Below, one piece after another: positions 10,104 to 17,614 of a DNA stretch of 17,895 nt. The translations under genes and the position numbers were made by a program. The first letter of the stretch is position 1, and every line of letters starts with the position of its first letter. Location: assembly GCA_001687465.1 (NCBI GenBank), contig LVLI01000355.1, positions 1-17,895 of the forward strand, written 5' to 3'. A model generated the notes under the pieces. That model ran no database searches and was not told where the DNA came from. It saw only the letters and a program-made list of their open reading frames with translations. The stretch is from Halocafeteria seosinensis. Taxonomy: Eukaryota > Sar > Bigyra > Bicosoecida.

Positions 10104-11987
10104 ATGTATTCTCTTTCGACTAGAACCTGCGCGAAGAGTTGGCAACGGATATGGCGGATAAAAGGGATAAAATCGGGCACAAAGATTGTGTCTCATGGCC
10201 AACATGCACAATTTAGTGGCTCTCTGCAGAGCTCTTATTTACCTCATTCTCCTCGGTTTCTGGGCAGGACAACTCGTTTAGCTGATAGTGGAGAGCATTG
10301 CACTATGCGAAATGCCTCCAGTCGGATGTCATTCTCTTCTCAGAGCGCAGAAAGAGCTGGTAACCCGGCCCTTATTCCTATGAGTGAAGAAGTTCCAGGG
10401 TGCGTGCCATTTTCCACGGAATTAGCTCGATGAGCGACAATTTCCGTATTGATATACTTAGATTGTTGCTTATACGTTCGCAGGGTCCCAAAACTGCAGT
10501 CGGCGGGAAAGCTGCCAAAACCGGAAACGCTGGTGACAACTTTGGACAATGGTGTTCGAGTAGCTACAGAAGAGACATACGGACAAGTTTCGTCCATAGG
10601 AGCTTTTCTCGATGCAGGTAGTGCATATGAACAAAGTAAGCTTATGAAGAAGAAAAAAGCCGGGAAATTCGGTATGGAACTGTGATTTGTTTGTGCATCA
10701 GAGAATGAGTGGGGAATCAGCCACTTGCTGGAGAGTATGGCATTCAAGACATCAAAGAATTATACTGCGGATAGGATTAGTGAAATAAGCGAGACGAAAG
10801 GGATGTCTATGGGATGCAGTATAACTCGTGATGCAGCTACTTACAGAATCGATACGCTACGTGGCGCTGTAAGCGATGCACTACACTTACTAGCGGATAC
10901 AGTGCTACATCCTGAATTGAACAACGATGATATCAGTGAAGCTAAGGTACGCAAAATAACATTCGAGAACATATTGAAATTTAGCGACGCTAAACGCATT
11001 GCCACTTAATTGCTAAACCTGCAGCAAGTTATGGGTTTCCAATACATGGATCTACAACATAAACCCGAGTTTCTTATCCAGGAAAACTTACATGCGGCCG
11101 CATACGGCAGCGAGTCTCCTTTGGGTCATCCGACAGTGACTCCAATGGAAACTGTTGAATCACTACAGGCGGAAACGGCACAAAGCTTTCGATCGCGTTT
11201 GTATCAGTCTGATCGACTTGTAATTGCCGCTGCTGGTGTCGAACATGGTCCGTTTGTGGAGGAGGTTGATCGTTTGTTTCGCGATATGCCACGTGGAAAT
11301 GAAGAATCGAAAGATGTCCTTGATGAGACATACGTCGGTGGCTTCCATACGTCTAACACCACCCAAGACAATGGGGAGCCTCTCGAGCACGCACACATCG
11401 GTGTGGTATTTCCCACAGTGGGATGGACTGACTCAAAAGTGATACCAGCTTGCGTCTTAGATACACTGTTAGGAGGTGGTGCATCATTCTCAGCGGGCGG
11501 ACCCGGTAAAGGCATGTACTCACGGTTGTATCGCGAGGTTCTCAGCAGAAACGCCTGGGTAGAGCGGGCTAATGCTTTTAGTTTACAGTATGCATATACC
11601 GGAATGTTTGGGTTATATGGAGCATGTCCTCCCCATAGGTTACTTGATTTGACATCCATACTTTGTCAGGAGCTCGTTCGCGTAGCGAAGGAGCCAGTCT
11701 CCAACGAAGAACTCATTCGGGCGAAAAAACAGTTGAGGTCCTCTGTAATGATGAATCTCGAGAGTAGAGGCGTACTGTGCGAAGATATAGGACGCCAGGT
11801 ATTGGTCAGAAATAAGAGGATGAGCCCTATAGAATTATCTAAGCGAATTAACGCTGTTACCTCTCAAGACCTTATGCAAGTGGCTTCGGAAGCTATCAGG
11901 AATAAACCCACACTTGTTTCCGTCGGTGATACTAGTGAGCTCCCAGAATATGACGCTGTCGTTGACTATTTCAACCGAAACAAATGA
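10104..11987 (+). CDS. PMPCA: Mitochondrial processing peptidase, alpha subunit
   Basis: MPP-alpha binds presequences in the matrix enzyme that cleaves imported mitochondrial proteins. Exons 10104-10399, 10484-10635, 10702-10946 and 11025-11987 join in frame through GT-AG introns of 84, 66 and 78 nt, giving 551 aa. Family hallmarks are T-T-L-D-N-G-V-R-V-A, G-I-S-H-L-L-E-S-M-A-F where the beta subunit has the zinc-binding H-x-x-E-H, the glycine-rich loop L-L-G-G-G-A-S-F-S-A-G-G-P-G-K-G-M, and M-M-N-L-E-S-R-G-V with D-I-G-R-Q-V-L. The start is uncertain. ATG 10104 is followed by about 60 residues with ten Arg/Lys and no Asp/Glu, as in a matrix-targeting presequence. ATG 10305 (484 aa, M-R-N-A-S-S-R-M) would give a shorter but also plausible presequence. 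The catalytic beta subunit is not in this window. Confidence 0.92.
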
Positions 11988-12136
11988 ACACCATGAGAGA
12001 CAATTTTCCATTTATGATTCCTAGACTGAATTGGTTCAAAAATTTCAAAAAACATTTCAAACTTGTCGTGTTTGAATAACTTTAGTGACAGTTTGAACGG
12101 ATTGATTGATACAGGTACAAGCGGTGCAAGATAATA

Positions 12137-12689
12137 ATGTCGTCTCAGCTATTAGAGAACCTTCCCATTCGCAATGGGAAAGCATTCACATGTTTAGAAA
12201 CTAGTTCATACAACCATCCTTATGCCAGTAGCGGCCGTGATTCCCCTAATTCACCTCTGTCGCCCAGCGTAAGTCTTTCTCATAGTCAGCCACACCCAAA
12301 CCACGGTTCAGAGACAATCTTTTACTCCTCTACAGGTGTGGGAGCAATCAATACCCTCCCCTCGACTGTATACCTCGTCATCTCAGCCTGGGAAAGAGCG
12401 CAATCCTCCTGTTATCGTCTCGAGATGCCACCGCGATGATGAGCTCTTTGCGCAATTGAAAGGGCATTGCATAGGACTATTGCGCTCCTCCATCGAACCA
12501 GAGCCACAGGAGAAAAGGTAAGAGAACGTAGATGAGCAAGGTGAATTGTGCCGGTATAGAGGGAATGGGGCGTCCTTTTGAAAAGTTTAGCCATCATTGC
12601 ATGGTTGTGATTTGAATGTTTGTGAATTGGATGGGGTTTTGAATTGCAGTAAACAAAGGAAGCTACAGGATTGCTGGAAGAATCATTGA
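12137..12689 (+). CDS. Small Ser/Pro-rich hypothetical protein, three exons
   Basis: I do not recognise this protein. Exon 1 (12137-12268) ends at GTAAGT. Exon 2 (12336-12517) follows a CTACAG acceptor and ends at GTAAGA. Exon 3 (12650-12689) follows a pyrimidine-rich TTGCAG. The frame is kept through both introns (67 and 132 nt), giving 117 aa. The N-terminal two thirds is low complexity and rich in Ser, Pro, Asn and Tyr (S-P-N-S-P-L-S-P). A compact C-terminal part, D-D-E-L-F-A-Q-L-K-G-H-C-I-G-L-L-R, looks helical and ends in a basic tail, K-Q-R-K-L-Q-D-C-W-K. If the second intron is not spliced, a stop at 12519-12521 gives a 105-aa product instead. It is convergent with IFT27, with a 113-nt gap. 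The frame-preserving splice sites are the main support. Confidence 0.5.
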
Positions 12690-12698
12690 CAAAAAGAA

Positions 12699-12713
12699 AA
12701 TAATAATAATAAT
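12699..12713. repeat. (AAT)5 microsatellite
   Basis: Five tandem AAT units lie just after an A-rich run, in the gap between the small hypothetical gene and IFT27. No function is implied. Confidence 0.8.
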
Positions 12714-12802
12714 AGTCGCCGTACCAATACTCGAATAATGGATGGAGAGACTTGTGTGTTGAAAATGAATAAGTTCTGTGGGGATTTGTTGACAGTTCAT
12801 TA

Positions 12803-13904
12803 CTAGGACACATTAAGGATATCTTCGATATGGTCCTGGTATCTCTTATTAAAACGCTGAGCTAAATGCTGGAAAGGAACGTCCACTCCCTCTCCCGTTG
12901 TCTGCCAAACGTAGGGACGTGCAAGGAGCATTGGTACTACAATTGAATGAATGCGCGAATGAACATCGCACTTACAGCCGAGGTTTCAAAGTAGGCCAGC
13001 TTGAATGCCTTAGCATATTTTTCGCCTTCCTCCTTGGAAATCACTCTTCTGTCATCCTCAGCAAGATCTTTTTTATTAGCAATTAGTACACCTGCGATCC
13101 GAATCTCAAATTAACAAAGCATTGGGGGGCATGTTGGTTGCCCGTGTCCACGATGTACCTGACAAGGGCCTATTCGGCTGGGTATCTTGTATCCGTCTAA
13201 ACCATTTCGCGCAGCCCTTAAAACTCTCTCTACTTGAGACGTCGTAGACTAACGCTATATCCCCGAAACTATGCCACTGTATCGCCCAAATTCGTTCAAA
13301 TACACAACATCCACAATTTCAAATAGCTTGCTTACATGTTGTGTTCCAAACTCCCTCTGATTAAATGTTGAAGCCCCTGGTGTATCCACGAAGAGGATTT
13401 CTACGTGGACGGGGTACCTCTGTCGTATTTCATCCTCTTCCTCCCTCTTCTGTTCACTGGCTTCCCCTCCTGCATCTGTACTATCACTTCCTCCGGTGAC
13501 AGTCTGCGCTTTGATCATCTTCCTCCGAAGTTGCGGTTGCGTTGTCTGTTGTAGGCCCAGCACATTCTAGACATGATCAGCAAGTACATACACACCAGTT
13601 AAGAGAACTCACCATATTGTATTGTTTGGGCACATCTGAGCCTCCAGAGACAACAGAGGCTATTATAGTGCTCTTTCCCACGCCGGCATCTCCTGCACCA
13701 CACCACAAACAGGATTACAGATCACAGGGAGGATTCCCGACCAATCAACGAACACGTACCAACGACGAGGACCTTGTCCCGTAAGACCTTCTTGGTGTAG
13801 TGAGCTGAAACGAGCTTAGTGGACTCTAACGCGGCTCGTAAAGCTTCCGCAGAGCCAGCACCTCCGGCGCTGGTGCTGCCGCTATAGTGTCCACTCGAGT
13901 TCAT
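12803..13904 (-). CDS. IFT27: Intraflagellar transport protein 27, Rab-like GTPase
   Basis: IFT27 (RABL4) is the small GTPase that pairs with IFT25 in the IFT-B complex. Six minus-strand exons (13760-13904, 13613-13692, 13336-13566, 13159-13276, 12976-13091, 12803-12901) join in frame through GT-AG introns of 67, 46, 59, 67 and 74 nt, giving 262 aa. The P-loop is G-D-A-G-V-G-K-S (residues 49-56). G3 is D-T-P-G (136-139), G4 is N-K-K-D (197-200) and G5 is E-T-S-A (227-230). I separate IFT27 from ordinary Rabs by the C-terminal V-D-V-P-F-Q-H-L-A-Q-R-F and R-Y-Q-D, which match the family's PF..LA..F...Y pattern, and by the absence of a prenylation CaaX or CC end. Human IFT27 is about 186 aa. The extra length is a 48-residue Ser/Ala-rich N-terminus and a charged insert at about 92-126. 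Gln at the catalytic position after G3 is missing, as is usual for this family. Confidence 0.83.
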
Positions 13905-14946
13905 TCGCCTTCAATGTAGATACAAGTATGCGCTCTCTCACGTGGTAACAATTTGCTTGAGCCAACGGTATGGACACAAACAATCTCGAGGAATTGTGGG
14001 ACCTGGTTAACGGTCGCATCCTTGCGAACTTCGCCAGCTTGATTCGACAAAGTGGAATGTTTGAAACAAAATTGTCTTTTGCATGCAGCAAGGATATGTG
14101 ACGTAAACTGCATAGATGGAAAAGTAGGTGATTGAGAGGAGTGAATGTTGATACAGGGATTGGGATGCTCCAAGGAGAATCATAGAGGAACGCTACTTTG
14201 AATTTTGCAACTGTCCCGTTCTCTGTCATGTCAGGCTGGCTTGTACAAAAACAACATTGTACAACTTTGGCCTCAAGGTACAATTGGAGTGAAATTACAA
14301 AACGCTCATCGGTTGAGCCTCTTGTGTTTATCCGGAATGGACTATAGTTCCACTGTTTGTACAACTACCGGTACTGTACAATGCACCGTAAAACCAATAC
14401 AACGTATATGCCAAAAACGCCTCTGAAACAGTGTGAAATGCCTAGATTTCAATGGCCATTGCACATCCAGGAAACCGCCGGCCAGGCCTGCTCCTTGTGT
14501 TTCGATTCCTTCGGAATGTTGGAAAGCTCAACCCGGAACTTCAGTTCACAGTGCCAGAACAGTGTCTCGGCGCGGGGTTCCCACCATTTAACTGGCGTTG
14601 GTGCGAGATGTCAATACACCCAAAATCAGTCGCGTAGATCGCACCAAACCAACGTTGCCACAGTGAGGCAAACTTCTTACTGAACCACCGCCACCGGCCG
14701 AGATCCAGGTGAGACCCGCTATACACGCACTCAAACCGGAACAAAAGCAAAGCAACCTTAATTCGATTGCGGAGTCTCAGCATCGTGTTAACATGTTGAA
14801 GTTTGCGATTTGAACGAAAGGAGAGACGAGTATGCGTTCGGACAAACGCTGTCCCGAAGCAAGAGTTGTCATCGCATTGTCCATAGTGGAATGCCGCCGA
14901 TAGTGAATGCAGGGACGAGACAACGGCCAGAAGCAGTAATTAAACT
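13905..14946. other. About 1 kb without a convincing gene
   Basis: The right-hand part upstream of IFT27 should contain its promoter. Several ORFs of 60-160 codons exist on both strands, but none shows a known motif or credible splice partners. The least unlikely is plus-strand 14440-14683 (81 codons, with a C-S-L-C motif) or its other frame 14452-14637. A cluster of five GTACAA words lies at 14243-14381. No RNA gene was recognised. Confidence 0.5.
14243..14381. repeat. Cluster of five GTACAA words
   Basis: GTACAA occurs at 14243, 14259, 14278, 14359 and 14376, and four of the five are extended to TGTACAA. The spacing is irregular (16, 19, 81, 17 nt). The cluster sits 340-480 nt upstream of the IFT27 start codon. 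It may be a set of protein-binding sites or plain local base bias. Confidence 0.5.
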
Positions 14947-15267
14947 TTAAGGATTTGCAATCTTGCGCTCGTTTGACTCCATTGAAGCCTCCAGGAGTAG
15001 TGATTGGTAAGCTTCACGGAACACTGAGCCCATATCCTGACATCACGGCAGAGAGGAATTCCACCAAGTGCGTGTGCTTAGTTAGAACGGATAGACTCAG
15101 ACCTGCGCTTGACTCCATTCGATCTTTACTACCTGCAACGGGTCGTCCGAGCAGTACTCAAGCAGCGACTTGTAGGCTTCTAATACCCCGTGATGGTCAA
15201 TACAACTTGAATAGCCACTGACAGCCGCGCACAGCTCCTGGCCTCTTTGCACTTTCTTATGGGGCAT
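14947..15267 (-). CDS. Possible small two-exon gene, 74 aa, unknown function
   Basis: I do not recognise this protein. Exon 1 (15133-15267) starts with M-P-H-K-K-V-Q-R-G and ends D-D-P-L-Q at a GTAGTA donor. Exon 2 (14947-15036) begins after a GATGTCAG acceptor and ends at TAA. The phase-0 intron is 96 nt. The product looks helical and repeats a short motif: E-A-Y-K-S-L-L-E in exon 1 and E-A-Y-Q-S-L-L-L-E in exon 2. Without splicing, exon 1 alone gives a 56-aa ORF ending at 15097. The donor is not an ideal GTAAGT, so this could be a chance pairing of short ORFs. It is divergent from the deaminase-like gene. Confidence 0.35.
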
Positions 15268-15345
15268 TGCATCTACCTACGTGACATTGACGTATTCCAT
15301 GTTAACTATTTAGCTCGATATATTCACCATCGTTAGCAATTAGCT

Positions 15346-15365
15346 CTGTGGATAACCATCCACAG
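15346..15365. repeat. Perfect 8-bp inverted repeat
   Basis: The arms ctgtggat and atccacag flank the 4-nt loop aacc. It lies about 240 nt upstream of the deaminase-like gene. Confidence 0.75.
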
Positions 15366-15474
15366 GTTGAAGTAGTGGTGACGATCGGCAAGTACTGGGA
15401 AACTACAAAAAGGATATCTGAGGGGCAACCAGCACTGCCGCAACCTGCACAAAAAGGACGCTTGCAGCAATGCG

Positions 15475-15486
15475 CACTGCGCAGTG
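15475..15486. repeat. 12-bp perfect palindrome
   Basis: The sequence cactgcgcagtg equals its own reverse complement. It could be a dimeric protein-binding site upstream of the deaminase-like gene, but such palindromes also occur by chance. Confidence 0.6.
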
Positions 15487-15602
15487 AATATGGTGGCTAG
15501 ATAGTCAATTTTCACAAATATGTTGGGGAATAAATTATTCAATAGATGATTATGACTATATTGGACTTGCATCGGACCAACTAATCGCCGTGAAAGCACA
15601 CC

Positions 15603-16877
15603 ATGTCGAGCTGGATTGAAACTGAGAAAGATAACTTCAGACGCTGGGTGGAGGATTTATCCGAAGACCAACTGAAGCAACTGTATCAGGAACCCAGCTG
15701 TTATCGTTTCCCACCAGACAAGAAATGGGACAAGGAGAATAAACAGCAGTTTGAGCAATACCAGAGGGAGACCGACGAACGCCATGATCTGTTTAGTATA
15801 GTGAGATGTTTGGAGTGGGCCAAGAGAGGCAAGCACAAAGAACAGATGGGAAATGTGTGTGTTGCTGCTACTCAAATCGGAGACACTGTATATGTCGCGA
15901 CTAATCAGGAAACCACTGAACCAGAAGAAAGTCGCGTGCAAGAGTTCCTTGGCGAGTTCGATAATGGGGATCAGGCAACTGTTTTAAACAAGTTGGGGAA
16001 TTATGGAGCGAATGAACACGTGAGAGCTCTGCACGATAAAATAGAGGCTCAATTTCCCGATCTCCTGTACTTCATGAACAACTTCAGGGGCAAGCTGGGA
16101 CAGAAGCTAGGGAAGCGGAACACCTCGGAATTCCATCCCCGCGACCTTATTCTGGATCGTCTGACCGATAATACCGGTCCATACGGTCGAATACGTAAAA
16201 ATGCTGACGATGCTAAGCAACCTGACACTATGCTTTATGCTCTGTACGTATCAAGACAACTTGAATGGATTCTCGAGCTTCTAGTGAGGCGAGACACACC
16301 AAGTGGAGATGAAGGACAGTCCTACAACTTATGTGTCGAATTCGTCGCTTCAGCTTTTGCAAGGGCATGCTTGGTTGATCTGTCCAAATTTGAATGGCTA
16401 CCCATAGGTCGTACGAACACCCGGCGGCAGAAGAAAGAGTGTAAGGAGAGGAATAAAAGACTAGCTTCTCTTCAACGAACATTGAACTGTTTTTTTTATC
16501 AGAGCCTGATTATTCAAGGTGCGCTCCCCGACGTATCACGGTTTGCTCACCCAGCAATTAAAGCGTTGGAAGGAAAAAGCGTCCACTTCGTTAACGACGA
16601 CATACCAAATCTTTCTAGCGGCGACGTTCATTGTGAAATTAAACTGTACCTGTACCTGTACCTGCGCCAATATAATATGGAGAACTGCGAGTTCGCTGTA
16701 AGTAAGCCTTTATGTGCAGCATGCACCGCATATTTTTGCTATATACAGGATAAACGTATGCGTTGCCCAAAATTGCCTCCTGGGAGTAATAGATGGTATC
16801 CGCACAACGTTGCATTTAACCTCTTAGAGCGTGAAGCCGAACATATTCCTGGCGCAGTTGTAGACTCGTCGATGTGA
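15603..16877 (+). CDS. Zinc-dependent nucleic-acid/nucleotide deaminase-like protein, intronless
   Basis: A single uninterrupted frame encodes 424 aa. The C-terminal part carries the cytidine-deaminase-fold signature: His343-Cys-Glu345 (D-V-H-C-E-I-K-L-Y), where His would bind zinc and Glu would shuttle protons, and Cys371-x-x-Cys374 in V-S-K-P-L-C-A-A-C-T-A-Y-F, which would complete the zinc site. A later S-N-R-W-Y-P resembles the end of the domain. The H-x-E, SK-x-x-C-x-x-C and W-x-P order recalls the OTT_1508-like deaminases known from fungi and some bacteria; this assignment is from memory. The first 300 residues are charged and not recognised. They include an E/K-rich start, S-I-V-R-C-L-E-W-A-K-R-G-K-H and a basic stretch near 280. 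This is the only clear gene here without introns. A GTAAGT inside the codons for V-S-K is probably not spliced, since it would remove the CxxC. The substrate is unknown. Confidence 0.72.
   Translation: MSSWIETEKDNFRRWVEDLSEDQLKQLYQEPSCYRFPPDKKWDKENKQQFEQYQRETDERHDLFSIVRCLEWAKRGKHKEQMGNVCVAATQIGDTVYVATNQETTEPEESRVQEFLGEFDNGDQATVLNKLGNYGANEHVRALHDKIEAQFPDLLYFMNNFRGKLGQKLGKRNTSEFHPRDLILDRLTDNTGPYGRIRKNADDAKQPDTMLYALYVSRQLEWILELLVRRDTPSGDEGQSYNLCVEFVASAFARACLVDLSKFEWLPIGRTNTRRQKKECKERNKRLASLQRTLNCFFYQSLIIQGALPDVSRFAHPAIKALEGKSVHFVNDDIPNLSSGDVHCEIKLYLYLYLRQYNMENCEFAVSKPLCAACTAYFCYIQDKRMRCPKLPPGSNRWYPHNVAFNLLEREAEHIPGAVVDSSM
16644..16661. repeat. (CTGTAC)3 hexanucleotide repeat inside the deaminase-like gene
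   Basis: Three perfect CTGTAC units plus a partial CTG encode the L-Y-L-Y-L-Y-L run directly after the H-x-E motif. Gain or loss of a unit would keep the frame and change helix length by two residues. Confidence 0.85.
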
Positions 16878-16958
16878 ACGATTGACGATTGAAGGGATGG
16901 ACGGGTATGGACGATTCCGGCGGCGTCTCTTCCATTTTCTGCTTCTTACGAACCTATG

Positions 16959-16969
16959 AATAAAATAAA
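16959..16969 (+). terminator. Overlapping AATAAA polyadenylation signals
   Basis: Two AATAAA words sharing one base lie about 82 nt after the stop codon of the deaminase-like gene. Further copies at 16999 and 17136 could give alternative ends. Confidence 0.5.
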
Positions 16970-17004
16970 GTGCTATTGAGGCATGCACAGCGTAACAAAA
17001 TAAA

Positions 17005-17023
17005 GACGCATGTCAGCAAGGCT
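17005..17023. repeat. 19-bp dispersed direct repeat, copy 1
   Basis: The sequence gacgcatgtcagcaaggct matches 17755-17773 in the same orientation with a single mismatch, 750 nt apart. Flanks do not match. Confidence 0.7.
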
Positions 17024-17122
17024 GCAGGAACAGCGGGCCCGTCGCTGCTTAACACGGGCGCTTACCGCTCCTCGTTAAGAGGATGTGGTCAACTTCCCGG
17101 CCGGTGGGCTATCTGTCACATT

Positions 17123-17134
17123 TGTGTGTGTGTG
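17123..17134. repeat. (TG)6 microsatellite
   Basis: Six tandem TG units lie just before an AATAAA. This is a simple repeat with no further implication. Confidence 0.7.
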
Positions 17135-17614
17135 AAATAAAGATGTCAATCATTGTAGTTTTGTACGTTTTGTAGTTGCGTGTTGCATTGAATATCAATT
17201 TTCCATGATCCTCTACTAATACATGTACGGGCAGCGGGGATCATTATACACTACAATAGTATCTTAAATACGTGTCTGTTTCTTTGTTGATGGGAACCAA
17301 AAAATGCCGTATCATCGTGGACGCCTCGCTTGTGCTGCGAGCCGGGTGCCTAATTCCACTGCCTATCTGGAATTCTGGGATATCCATGACTACCATATGG
17401 TTACCTGGCTTCTCCCAAACGACAGACTGTACACGTTAGTCAATACGCAGAGCAGGGAGCATATATTGACCATTTCCTGATAACTTCGTAAAACCTCTGT
17501 CAAACCTCGCTCTGCCGCTCGCTCGAAGCGGATTCCAGTAGATAGGTCAGATGGCAGAAGTACGTGTACAAAAGCACTGTATAGACTTCTTCTCTAACGA
17601 GTTGTAACGCATTG

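Larger units (their letters stand above)
15268..15602. promoter_or_regulatory. Upstream region of the deaminase-like gene
   Basis: These 335 nt precede the intronless gene at 15603 and, if the 74-aa gene is real, form a divergent promoter. Two perfect symmetric elements are seen: a hairpin at 15346-15365 and a 12-bp palindrome at 15475-15486. No recognised core-promoter box was identified. Confidence 0.35.
16878..17614. other. 737 nt without a supported gene
   Basis: The left part is the presumed 3' untranslated region of the deaminase-like gene and has several AATAAA words (16959-16969, 16999-17004, 17136-17141). A 58-codon plus-strand ORF starts at 17304 (M-P-Y-H-R-G-R, ending L-T-I-S) and has plausible amino-acid content, but no motif or splice partner supports it. 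No tRNA or other RNA gene was recognised. Confidence 0.45.

Noticed and set aside
12898-13086. Plus-strand 62-codon ORF within the IFT27 gene
   Set aside because: It is a shadow of IFT27 exons 5 and 6 and intron 5, which carry the N-K-K-D and E-T-S-A motifs on the minus strand.
13882-14364. 160-codon minus-strand ORF upstream of IFT27
   Set aside because: It overlaps IFT27 exon 1 in another frame and shows no recognisable motif; the P-loop frame of IFT27 is the real one.
14490-14515. tRNA-like B-box (tttcgattcc)
   Set aside because: The flanking bases do not form a T-stem and no matching A-box or acceptor stem was found.
14452-14637. Plus-strand ORF of 61 codons and the overlapping frame at 14440-14683
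   Set aside because: Two overlapping frames are open at once, no splice partner was found, and no family motif is visible.
16698-16707. GTAAGTAAGC inside the deaminase-like gene as an intron donor
   Set aside because: These bases encode part of the V-S-K segment right before the C-x-x-C motif, and the frame continues in domain-like sequence. Splicing here would destroy the zinc site.
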